Assembly: GCF_024055795.1 (NCBI RefSeq)
Contig: NZ_JAMXMY010000030.1
Coordinates: 45,800-109,799, forward strand
DNA length: 64,000 bases
Reading direction: 5' to 3'
Origin: Actinoallomurus purpureus
GTDB lineage: Bacteria; Actinomycetota; Actinomycetes; Streptosporangiales; Streptosporangiaceae
In this document: piece by piece, positions 1 through 6,672 of the stretch
How the letters are laid out: each line of letters opens with the position of its first letter
How positions within the stretch are numbered: position 1 is the first letter of the stretch
The notes under the pieces: model-generated
The model's database searches: none
The model's input: only the letters and a program-made list of their open reading frames with translations
What the model was told of the DNA's origin: nothing
Translations under genes and position numbers: made by a program

Positions 1-670
1 CGGCGTAGCCGAGGTCCGCCGCCAGCGCGGCCCAGTCGATCGCCCCGCCGGCGGCCATGCGTGCGGTCACCTCGTGCAGGCGGTAGCGGCGGATCACCCA
101 CTTGGGCCCGATGCCGACGTACTCCGCGAACAGCCGTTGCAGCCCCCGCATGCTCAGCCCCAGCTCGCCGGAGAGGCGTTCGACCCTGGTCACGGCCTTG
201 TCCTTGGCGATCAGCTCGACCGCGGCCACCGCCTGGCGCACCCGGGGGTCGTCGTCCGGCAGGTGTTTCAGCAGGAACGCATCCACAGTCGGCACGTCGA
301 GCGTCGTGGGCAGGTCCGGGCCGAACACCTCGGTCGCCGGGACGACGCGGTCGGTGATCGTCGAGACGGAGGCACCGAGGAACGGGCGGAAGCAGCCCGG
401 CCGGAACGCGACGCCGAAGACGTGGTCGCGGCCCTCGAGGACCTTGGTCTGGTAGCCGCTGCACACGCCGTTGACGTCCGCGCGGCCGCCGCCGAATGAC
501 AGGTGCACGTTCGGGTACGGCACGATCTTCTGCCGGTAGGGCTCGGCGTAGTCCCAGCGAGCCTCCCAGTACTGCTCCACCCATGGCGCGAGCGCCGGCG
601 ACGGGCCGTGGAACGCGTGGCGCTGATACCTGGTCCACGCACTCCGCAGCTCACGAACGTCCCGCCCCAC
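1..670 (-). CDS. AraC-family transcriptional regulator (3' end outside window)
   Basis: The minus-strand frame is open to the window edge, so the C-terminus is missing. The N-terminal half (VRELRSAWTRYQRHAFHG onward) resembles the DUF6597-type sensing domain of actinobacterial AraC proteins, with a PNVHLSFGGG segment. It is followed by the start of the HTH_18 domain (SGELGLSMRGLQRLFAEYVG, then GPKWVIRRYRLHE). I place the start at the GTG at 670; no strong ribosome site is visible. The gene is divergent from the DinB-fold gene at 735, with about 64 bases between them, so it probably controls that neighbour. The ligand is unknown. Confidence 0.8.
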   Translation of the reverse strand, partial: MGRDVRELRSAWTRYQRHAFHGPSPALAPWVEQYWEARWDYAEPYRQKIVPYPNVHLSFGGGRADVNGVCSGYQTKVLEGRDHVFGVAFRPGCFRPFLGASVSTITDRVVPATEVFGPDLPTTLDVPTVDAFLLKHLPDDDPRVRQAVAAVELIAKDKAVTRVERLSGELGLSMRGLQRLFAEYVGIGPKWVIRRYRLHEVTARMAAGGAIDWAALAADLGYA

Positions 671-734
671 ACGGCAGAGTGTATGTCGCCTTTGTTCAAT
701 ACCCCTCCGGCCCGCGCCGCCTAACGTCGCCGCC

Positions 735-1304
735 ATGTCAAACCTGTCCAATGCGGCCGAGGCCATGGCCGCGGTCACCCGCACCATCACCGACGACCAG
801 CTCGCCAACAAGACTCCGTGCACGGAGTACGACGTGCGGGCACTGGTCAACCACCTCCTGTTCTGGGGCCCGTCGCTCGCCGGCGCCGGCCGCAAGGAGT
901 CCGTTCCGCAGCCGGCGGCCGCCGAGCCCGATATGGACCTGGCGGCCGGCGACTGGCGCGGCCGCCTGCTCGCCCTGCTGGACGACATCACGTCGTCGTG
1001 GGCGCCGCCGAGCGCCTGGGAGGGCGAGACGAGCATGGGCACGCCGCACACGCTGCCCGCGCCCGTCATGGGCGACATGATCGTCGGCGAGCTGGCCGTG
1101 CACGGCTGGGACCTGGCGGTCGCGACCGGGCAGCGGCTGGAACTGCCCGCCGACCTGCTGGCGCATCTGCACGACACGGTGTTCGCCGGCGTGGAGCAGG
1201 GGCGGGAGATGGGCCTGTACGGACCGGAGGTCGCGGTGCCGGCCGACGCACCCACCTTGGACCGCATCCTCGGCCTGACCGGCCGTGATCCCGCCTGGAC
1301 GTAG
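735..1304 (+). CDS. TIGR03086-family DinB/maleylpyruvate-isomerase-like metal-binding protein
   Basis: This 189-residue protein has the four-helix DinB fold of the actinobacterial TIGR03086 group. It shows the typical N-terminal TPCTEYDVRALVNHLLFW segment and the later GELAVHGWDLAVATGQ motif, whose histidines together with the first NH help bind metal in this superfamily. Members are thought to be thiol (mycothiol)-dependent transferases or isomerases, but most have no assigned substrate. The ATG at 735 is the natural start. It is divergently transcribed from the AraC gene, which suggests an inducible detoxification role (inference). Confidence 0.85.
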   Translation: MSNLSNAAEAMAAVTRTITDDQLANKTPCTEYDVRALVNHLLFWGPSLAGAGRKESVPQPAAAEPDMDLAAGDWRGRLLALLDDITSSWAPPSAWEGETSMGTPHTLPAPVMGDMIVGELAVHGWDLAVATGQRLELPADLLAHLHDTVFAGVEQGREMGLYGPEVAVPADAPTLDRILGLTGRDPAWT

Positions 1305-1723
1305 TCTCCGACTGGTGATGTCGGTCACATCTGGCGCGAGCTGTCGAAGCGTGGTGCGCGTGTGTCAGCCTGCCTGCGGGCCGTTCGGTTGCTGCTCAAC
1401 CCCCGCGTCCCCTGGAACAGACCATGTATCCCCCATGTCCCCCGTGTTCCCCAAACGCCTCTGACCTGCGCAATCGTGGGGGACACGATGGAGGACATCA
1501 CGTCCCCCGTTGTCCCCTCGCACGCGTGGGCTGGAACAGTGGGGGGTGCACCCCCTATGTTCCAGCTCTCCCAACCCGGAGCGTGCCAGATCGATCGGTC
1601 ACAAGGTGGGTGACTAACTGCGTGACAACCGCGACGAACGACAGCGGACGCTTTCGTTCGATGGGGGACTGTCAGAGCAGCGGGCAACGCCGGGAAAGCT
1701 GGTGAAAAGTCCGCATAAGTCGC
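1305..1723. other. Non-coding stretch with C/G-tract repeats
   Basis: No convincing gene is seen. Between about 1410 and 1565 there are repeated runs of the type GTCCCC and their complements, three copies of the word CTGGAACA or its complement, and nested inverted repeats. The codon pattern of every frame is poor. Such clustered palindromes are common near replication or transfer-control loci of actinomycete integrative elements, but function here is not shown. Confidence 0.5.
1531..1565. repeat. Imperfect 35-bp palindrome
   Basis: CTGGAACA at 1531-1538 pairs with TGTTCCAG at 1558-1565, and the G tract at 1541-1546 faces the C tract at 1551-1555 around a central GTGCAC. It could be an operator for a KorA/GntR-like regulator or part of a replication locus of the decayed element; both are inferences. 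Confidence 0.5.
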
Positions 1724-1768
1724 CTTGTAGGCGGCAGGTCGCCGGTTCGAATCCGGCCGGAGGCTCCA
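1724..1768 (+). repeat. tRNA-Thr(UGU) 3'-end copy 1 (att-like)
   Basis: The segment reads as anticodon loop CTTGTAG, 3' anticodon stem, variable AGGTC, a complete T arm (GCCGG TTCGAAT CCGGC) and the 3' acceptor strand CGGAGGC followed by TCCA. No matching 5' half lies upstream, so this is not a functional tRNA. Tyrosine integrases of actinomycete elements recombine in exactly this part of tRNA genes, so this is best read as an attachment-site remnant. Confidence 0.75.
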
Positions 1769-1783
1769 TACCTACCAGGCGAA

Positions 1784-1813
1784 AGACCCCGAGCGAAGAT
1801 CGCCCCGGGGTCT
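1784..1813. terminator. Hairpin downstream of att copy 1
   Basis: AGACCCCG pairs with CGGGGTCT, with an inner GCGA/TCGC stem. The same hairpin follows copy 2 at 2483-2511, so it belongs to the duplicated tRNA 3' flank and was probably the original tRNA terminator. Confidence 0.65.
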
Positions 1814-1988
1814 CGGTTGACGGCAACGGTGACAGCAACCGCTACTTACGCTCGTCTGCTGAGCAGCGGGGATGAAAGGACGTCCCGGCGTCAGGGCTCG
1901 AAGCCACTGTCCGCCGGGACGTCTGTATGAACCAGCCCGCAGAGCTGCAGGTCAGTGAACCTTGCTGAACCCTACGGGCATAGGGTCA

Positions 1989-2126
1989 CTAGCTCGGCTT
2001 GCGGCCGTCGGTGTGGACGGTCGTCTCGCCGCTCTGGGTGTCGACGTGGATGACCGGGTTGGTCTCGCTGGACCCGCCGTTCTCGGGGAGGTCGGCGGGG
2101 CAGGCGTCGTCGTTGTCAGCAGCCAC
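1989..2126 (-). CDS. Small acidic protein, 45 residues, unknown
   Basis: A short frame starts at a GTG at 2126, preceded by an AAGGA ribosome site at 8-base spacing, and ends at TAG. The peptide begins VAADNDDACPADLPENGG and ends DGRKPS. It is acidic, Thr/Asp-rich, with no signal or membrane segment, one cysteine and strongly GC-rich third positions, which supports coding. I do not recognise a family. It sits between att copies 1 and 2 and is probably element cargo. A second tiny hydrophilic gene lies at 4426-4578. Confidence 0.55.
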   Translation of the reverse strand: MAADNDDACPADLPENGGSSETNPVIHVDTQSGETTVHTDGRKPS

Positions 2127-2422
2127 GATGTGAATCCTTCGTTTCTAGATTGACTGGACGCGTTAAGCGACCAGACCCGCTTCGAGAAGTGGGTACCTGG
2201 GACTGTCCGCTCCAACGCATGATCAGCAACTTGGATGAGGCCAGCCTTGATCATCAGGAAGGATGTCAACCCAGTGGCAGGAGCCCGCCCATCGTGCGAC
2301 GGAGGTAACGTGGTCAAGCACGCTGGGGCTGGCGGCGACGGCGGCAACCGGGGACACCCACCAGCGCACGTACAACACCGTCTACCTCGGCGGATGCGCC
2401 ACGAGCAGGGGTGTCCGTATTC

Positions 2423-2466
2423 CTTGTAAGCGGCAGGTCGCCGGTTCGAATCCGGCCGGAGGCTCC
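2423..2466 (+). repeat. tRNA-Thr(UGU) 3'-end copy 2 (att-like)
   Basis: Anticodon loop CTTGTAA (anticodon UGU), variable AGGTC, perfect T arm and acceptor strand CGGAGGC are present, then TCC. The 5' half is absent. It lies directly beyond the 3' end of an integrase remnant on the opposite strand, the usual int-att arrangement of actinomycete integrative elements. Confidence 0.8.
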
Positions 2467-2482
2467 CATCTGACCAGCGAAA

Positions 2483-2511
2483 AGACCCCGAGCGAAGATC
2501 GCCCGGGGTCT
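2483..2511. terminator. Hairpin between att copy 2 and the integrase remnant
   Basis: AGACCCCG / CGGGGTCT outer arms and GCGA / TCGC inner arms form a long stem with a three-base loop. The sequence is almost the same as at 1784-1813, and a damaged form follows att copy 4. Confidence 0.65.
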
Positions 2512-2540
2512 CGTTGACAGCAACGGTGACAGAAACGGCC

Positions 2541-2706
2541 TCAGCCAAGGGCATCCCTCGGCTTCCCGAGCGCCTTGCGCTTCTCACCGAGCGCCGCGTG
2601 TGCGTAGATCGTCATGGTGACCTCGATGTCGCTGTGGCCGACGATGTCCCGGACGATGTGCGGTGGGACGCCGAGGGATTCGGCGGCGAGATGCGTCTCT
2701 GTGGAA
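2541..2706 (-). pseudogene. Tyrosine integrase, 3' remnant 1
   Basis: The minus strand encodes the last 54 or so residues of a phage-type tyrosine recombinase: HLAAESLGVPPHIVRDIVGH, then SDIEVTMTIYAHAALGEKR and a stop. The GH..I..T..IYAHA pattern holds the final histidine region and the catalytic tyrosine (IYAHA). The catalytic arginine region and N-terminus are missing, and the frame upstream does not continue the domain. The stop is followed by the hairpin and att copy 2, so this integrase belonged to the element that entered there. Confidence 0.8.
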
Positions 2707-2822
2707 AGCTTTAACGTTAGATCTGGGCGGCTACCCTAGACGGTCGGCGTCTAGTTACTCGCTCGTCCCGGCGTCGGTATGGGAGGAGAGCAACGGATGC
2801 TCTGAAGCGTCGATCGACGATG

Positions 2823-3134
2823 TCAACCGATAATGAGTTTCTCATCTCCGAAGTTCGCGACGATCTCTAGCCTTCCGCCCAGCGCGGCCACGTAAGCAGC
2901 CAGCGTGCTCAGCTCGGTACTGCTGAGCTTGCCCCGTTCAATCGCGCTGACGCGGGCTTGGCTAACACCCATCGCTTCAGCAAGATGCCGCTGGGTGACA
3001 TGGCGACGCTTACGGGCCTCGGCGAGGCGGTGGGCACGTTCTTCCGCGAGCATCCTGGCGCTGTGCTGTGCAACTTCCTGCTCGTCCTCAGCCCGGATTA
3101 GCTCACTCCGCAGGTCTTCCCAGTCAACACTCAT
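2823..3134 (-). CDS. XRE-family antitoxin (HigA-type)
   Basis: This 103-residue protein has a helical N-terminal part (about 1-40) and an HTH_3 domain at about 45-85 (RHVTQRHLAEAMGVSQARVS, then AIERGKLSS). The tail GGRLEIVANFGDEKL is typical of antitoxins paired with RelE/HigB-like toxins. Its ATG overlaps the toxin stop by four bases (3131-3134), so the toxin is encoded first, as in hig-type modules. It should bind the toxin and repress the operon through the palindrome upstream of the toxin. A homologue lies at 38842-39174. Confidence 0.9.
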   Translation of the reverse strand: MSVDWEDLRSELIRAEDEQEVAQHSARMLAEERAHRLAEARKRRHVTQRHLAEAMGVSQARVSAIERGKLSSTELSTLAAYVAALGGRLEIVANFGDEKLIIG

Positions 3135-3523
3135 CGAGATCTCCTTCCCTTCTTCTCAGAGTGGCCTTCGCTGGACTGAAGATGCTTGTAATAGCGTTCC
3201 TCGGCGATAGGTATGACCTTTTCGTACCAGGCATTCCAATCACCGGACTTGTCTCCGCCAACCAGCAGAACCGCCTGTCGCTCCGGATCGAAAGCGAAGA
3301 GGATGCGGACTTCGCTGGAGCCCGACGAACCCGGCCGGAGCTCTTTCAGGTTGGGTAGGTTTGATCCACGGATGGTATCCACCAAGGGGCGACCCAGCGC
3401 CGGTCCGCGCAGAGCAGGGACATCGATCGCTGCCGACACTAAGTGCAACGTCTCCTTGTCGGTACGTCGTATCCCGTGAAGCCAGTCGCGAACGTCCTCG
3501 TCCACGATGATCCGCCAGGACAT
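3131..3523 (-). CDS. RelE/HigB-like toxin (Gp49-type, type II TA)
   Basis: The 130-residue protein carries the Gp49/RelE-like core: WLHGIRRTDKETLHLV helix, GPALGRPLVDTIRGS, NLKELRPG and the RILFAFDPERQAVLLVGGDK strand pair. These are the hallmarks of phage-derived Gp49-like HigB toxins, which are ribosome-dependent mRNA interferases in characterised cases. The start ATG follows an AAAGGAGG ribosome site. It is the first gene of a two-gene module inside the decayed island and probably stabilised it. The tail is Lys/Arg/Ser-rich. Confidence 0.9.
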   Translation of the reverse strand: MSWRIIVDEDVRDWLHGIRRTDKETLHLVSAAIDVPALRGPALGRPLVDTIRGSNLPNLKELRPGSSGSSEVRILFAFDPERQAVLLVGGDKSGDWNAWYEKVIPIAEERYYKHLQSSEGHSEKKGRRSR

Positions 3524-3533
3524 GGCCCTCCTT

Positions 3534-3567
3534 TACAACGCAGCCATTGTACAACGCCTGCGTTGTA
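3534..3567. promoter_or_regulatory. Probable TA operator
   Basis: A perfect inverted repeat TACAACGC-CT-GCGTTGTA occupies 3550-3567, and a third half-site TACAACGC lies at 3534-3541, between the palindrome and the toxin start. The spacing and position fit autoregulation by the antitoxin or toxin-antitoxin complex. Confidence 0.7.
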
Positions 3568-3610
3568 TTCGTCGAGCTGTCAGGCTAAGTCAGTGACTGC
3601 GGGCTACGAA

Positions 3611-3642
3611 GGTCGCTGGTTCGATCCCGGCCGGAGGCTCCA
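3611..3642 (+). repeat. tRNA-like 3'-end copy 3 (degenerate att)
   Basis: GGTC, a T arm with a changed loop (GGTTCGATCCC) and the acceptor end CCGGAGGCTCCA remain, while the anticodon arm has diverged. It is the third copy of the att-like motif and may belong to the integrase remnant at 4216. Confidence 0.6.
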
Positions 3643-3658
3643 GCCCCGCCAGGCGAAA

Positions 3659-3688
3659 CGCCCCGCCTCTGATCACAGAGACGGGGCG
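3659..3688. terminator. Strong GC hairpin
   Basis: CGCCCCG and CTCTG pair with CAGAG and CGGGGCG around an ATCA loop. It lies directly after att copy 3, in the place occupied by the hairpins after copies 1 and 2, although the sequence is different. Confidence 0.65.
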
Positions 3689-3832
3689 TGGGTGTCTAAC
3701 CGAAGAAGAACCCGCCCGGTAGGTCGGATGCGGTGTGCCTCGGCGCGTTGGCGATCAACTCCGGGTCCTGGGTGAGCCGCGAGCCTCGATTTGCCACGCG
3801 ACATATGGCCCTGCGTTGGGCAAACTGGCCCC

Positions 3833-4115
3833 GTGCACAACGGACGGCTCTTTACCATCATCGGCGGGATCTTCGGCCTGATCGGGCTGGTGCTGCTCGG
3901 CGTCGGCATCGCGCCCCTACGTTGTTCATGCGACGTGGCAGGATGAGCGGACGGGCCGGGCACACACTGCGACCAGCGACTACCTCAGCCACGACCCGGG
4001 CCCTCGTCTACGCGGCCGGACCCATGTTCGCGTGCTGTACGACCCTGCCGACCCGGATCGCAACCTGGTCGACCTGGACGCGCTCCCACCTATTCCTGAC
4101 GGTTCGCCCGCATGA
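3833..4115 (+). pseudogene. DUF3592-type membrane protein, frameshifted
   Basis: Starting at a GTG, the first frame gives VHNGRLFTIIGGIFGLIGLV and a further hydrophobic stretch, one membrane helix, then stops at 3946. A second frame entered near 3920 reads WQDERTGRAHTATSDYLSHD and then GRTHVRVLYDPADPDRN, the conserved segment of DUF3592 proteins (usual length about 120-150 residues), ending at TGA 4115. One frameshift separates the halves, and part of the middle is missing. This is decayed cargo of the island. Confidence 0.65.
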
Positions 4116-4215
4116 TCCCCCTGAGTCCGCCTTGACTCGCGGCCATACGCTCTCGTGTTCCCAAGTGGGAGCGGCCGCCTGCTGATCGGCCGGCTCCGCT
4201 TTGACGGCAACGGCA

Positions 4216-4306
4216 TCAGCCGAGGGCGTCCTCCAGTGCCCCGAGTGCCGCGTGTGTGCAGATCGTCATGATGATCCCGATGTCGCTGTGGCCGACGATG
4301 TCCCGG
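4216..4306 (-). pseudogene. Tyrosine integrase, 3' remnant 2
   Basis: The minus strand reads GRDIVGHSDIGIIMTICTHA and then ALGALEDALG before a stop, a damaged version of the integrase end at 2541. The catalytic tyrosine position is now cysteine (ICTHA against IYAHA), and part of the tail is deleted. Only about 30 residues remain. It supports a second, older integration event in the island. Confidence 0.7.
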
Positions 4307-4331
4307 CCGAGCGGGGAGAACGGACAAAGGA

Positions 4332-4359
4332 AGAAAGCGGCTCCGAGGAGCCGCTTTCT
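4332..4359. terminator. Intrinsic-type terminator
   Basis: AGAAAGCGGCTC and GAGCCGCTTTCT form a perfect 12-bp stem with a CGAG loop. It lies downstream of the small minus-strand gene that ends at 4426. A second 9-bp inverted repeat (ACGACTCGC / GCGAGTCGT) at 4366-4401 lies between. Confidence 0.7.
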
Positions 4360-4425
4360 GGTGTTACGACTCGCCCAGCGGAGTACGGCTGAGCGAGTCG
4401 TCTTCTACATCAGCTCCGGCTCTGG

Positions 4426-4578
4426 CTACTTGTCCTGGCCGGAGTTGTCGTTCTCCTGGATCTGGTCGGCCTCGGACCGGTAGGGCGTGGTGTTGATCGG
4501 CGTCACGTTGTCGCCGGTGAGGTCCTTGATGCCCTGCTCGATCCGAGCGTCGGTGTCGTCGCCCTTGCCTTTACCCAT
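4426..4578 (-). CDS. Small hydrophilic protein, 50 residues, unknown
   Basis: An ATG at 4578 follows a clear GAGGAG ribosome site. The product starts MGKGKGDDTDARIEQGIKDL and ends in an Asn/Asp-rich tail. It has no cysteine, signal peptide or membrane segment, and third positions are G/C. Two hairpins follow the stop. I do not recognise a family. It lies about 150 bases downstream of the kinase gene ending at 4727 and on the same strand, so it may be read with it. Confidence 0.6.
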   Translation of the reverse strand: MGKGKGDDTDARIEQGIKDLTGDNVTPINTTPYRSEADQIQENDNSGQDK

Positions 4579-4726
4579 GTCCAGCTCCTCTGTTTGTAGC
4601 TGCTCCTTCTGGCAGCCTTGGGGATGACCGTTCCGTATGAGGGCCGAGGTGCAAGGTCGAGTAGCTCGGCAGCGTCGGCCCGCACTCCGTCAAGGTACGG
4701 GCCGTCGACGGTGCCACCCGGAGCGG

Positions 4727-6424
4727 TCAGCCGACGCAGGTGGAACATGCCTTCAGGCTCTGGACGATCTCCTGCGCGACAGTCCTGGCCCGGCTGAGTG
4801 CCTTGCTCGTCGGCAATGGGCTGTCGGTGCCCGTAGTGCTGTGCTCGCGGTCGGCTCCTCCGTATTCGATGTCGACCTTGGCGTTGCCGAGGCGTACCGC
4901 CACGTGGGCCATGCTGCCGAGGTTCTTATAAGTGAAGGAGAACGCCTCGTCGCCGAGACCGGGCAGGTTCGTGTAGCTCCCCGCGTCAACGGGGTTCGAG
5001 TCGTACGTCGGGCCGTTCCCCGCATTGGATTGCACCTCCGCGCGCTCCTTGCGCATCTCCTCGACGCTGGACACGTAGCCACTGTGGGCAGTGGGCGCGG
5101 CAAATTCGATCATCAGGAATCTCTCATGCGGGTTGTCCTCGAACGGGAACGAGGCCGCCGCGCTGCTCTCGGGTTTGTCGGTGGGAAGCCGGTAGGAGGC
5201 GCTCCATTGGCAGTCCCCATCGCTGCCTGCTCCACCGGACCCCGGCTTCGGGGTCGCCTGCGGCACGAGCCTGACGAGGGTCTTCTTGGAGACGGTGTCG
5301 CAGGGCGGTGGCATGGTGCGGAAGACCAGCCCGGCCGGTGGCGTCGTCGAGGGCGATGCGGAACCGCCGCCCCTGCCTCGTGCGGCGTGCACGACGGCGC
5401 CGACGACCGCGGCGAGGACCAGCGCGCCGACCACCGCCAGCACCGGCACCAGCACGTTTACGGAGCCGCCCCGTCCCGACGCTGCAACGCGCGTGGGCAT
5501 GCCTGGCTGAGGCGGGGGAGAGAACACAGTGGGCGGTGGATCCGGATCCACCCGTGGCTTCATCGGGACACTGGGCGCCCACTCCCTGGTGACCAGGTCG
5601 GTGGCTGTCTGCGGGTCGGCGTCGCCGATGAGGGTGACGAGGAGGTCGGAGGCGGAGGGGCGCTCGGCCGGGTCGGGGTTCAGCGCCGCCTCCACCAGGG
5701 GACGGAGTTGCTCGTCGTCGAGCCCTTCCAGGTCGTGCTCGCCCTGGTGGGCACGCGCCGCCAGCACCATCATGTTGCCGGTGCCGTACGGGTGGCGTCC
5801 GGTGGCCGCGAAGGCGACCAGTGATCCCCAGGCGAAGATGTCCGCGGCCGGGCTGACGGCGCCATCGAAGACCTGCTCGGGTGCGATCCAGCCGGCGCTG
5901 CCGACGACCAGACCGGTCTGGGTGTGGTGGTTCGGCCCGTCGAGCGCACGGGCGATGCCGAAGTCGATGATGCGTGGGCCGGTCGGCGACAGCAGGACGT
6001 TCCCCGGCTTGAGGTCGCGGTGGACCAGGCGTACGGCATGGATCGCTGTGAGGGCCGTCGCGATGCCGATCGCGAGGCCGCGCACGGACGCAGGCTCCAG
6101 AGGACCGCCGGTCTCGACGAGGTCCGCCAGTGAGAGACCCTCGACGAACTCGGTGACCATGTACGGTTGCCCGTCGATCTCACCGTAGTCCAGCACCCTG
6201 GCCGTGCAGAAGGCCGCGACGCGCTGGGCGTTGGCGACCTCACCAGCGAAACGGGACCTGAACTCAGGGGTGAGCGCGAGCTCCCGGCGGATCAGCTTGA
6301 CTGCCACCGGGTGTCCCTGGAGATCGTGGGCCAGATATACCGTGCCCATCCCGCCGGAGCCCAGTCGGCCTTGGAGCCGGTGCGGACCGACGGTCAGCGG
6401 ATCCTCAGGGATCAAAGGGATCAT
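4727..6424 (-). CDS. Transmembrane serine/threonine kinase with DUF3558-like outer domain
   Basis: The kinase domain fills about residues 12-270: glycine loop GSGGMG, lysine K43 in VAVKL, HRD at 135-137 (VHRDLKPGN) and DFG at 154-156 (IIDFGIAR), so it looks catalytically complete. A proline-rich linker leads to one membrane helix (LVPVLAVVGALVLAAVVGAV). The outer part has cysteines (PPPCDTV, DGDCQW, KACSTC) and a layout like the DUF3558 fold of surface lipoproteins. It is the last of three kinase genes on this strand, with about 250 bases between it and the pseudokinase gene upstream. The signal sensed by the outer domain is unknown. Confidence 0.9.
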   Translation of the reverse strand: MIPLIPEDPLTVGPHRLQGRLGSGGMGTVYLAHDLQGHPVAVKLIRRELALTPEFRSRFAGEVANAQRVAAFCTARVLDYGEIDGQPYMVTEFVEGLSLADLVETGGPLEPASVRGLAIGIATALTAIHAVRLVHRDLKPGNVLLSPTGPRIIDFGIARALDGPNHHTQTGLVVGSAGWIAPEQVFDGAVSPAADIFAWGSLVAFAATGRHPYGTGNMMVLAARAHQGEHDLEGLDDEQLRPLVEAALNPDPAERPSASDLLVTLIGDADPQTATDLVTREWAPSVPMKPRVDPDPPPTVFSPPPQPGMPTRVAASGRGGSVNVLVPVLAVVGALVLAAVVGAVVHAARGRGGGSASPSTTPPAGLVFRTMPPPCDTVSKKTLVRLVPQATPKPGSGGAGSDGDCQWSASYRLPTDKPESSAAASFPFEDNPHERFLMIEFAAPTAHSGYVSSVEEMRKERAEVQSNAGNGPTYDSNPVDAGSYTNLPGLGDEAFSFTYKNLGSMAHVAVRLGNAKVDIEYGGADREHSTTGTDSPLPTSKALSRARTVAQEIVQSLKACSTCVG

Positions 6425-6672
6425 GAGCCGTGAGGATATCGTGCTGAATATCGCTCAAATAGGCGTCTGATAGAGCTTGTCAAGGAGGACGCGGTAGGTG
6501 CCGGACGCCCGCTAGAGGACGGCCTTGTCAGCGTCGATGCGGATTCTGAGAGTGCAGACGACGCCGCCTCGATGTTCGTGCCGAGCAGCAAGAGCCTGAT
6601 GGAGCCAATCAACCAGGGCAACGCGGTTCCGGGGACGATGGGCATCCTTCAGGAACTCCCTCACGAGAGCGC

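Noticed and set aside
2423..2466. Complete tRNA gene
   Set aside because: No 5' half (acceptor, D arm) precedes any of the four copies; they are att remnants.
6425..6672. Gene between the two kinase stops and starts
   Set aside because: Short frames of 74 residues or less have no motif or ribosome site; the minus frame looks like a degraded tail.
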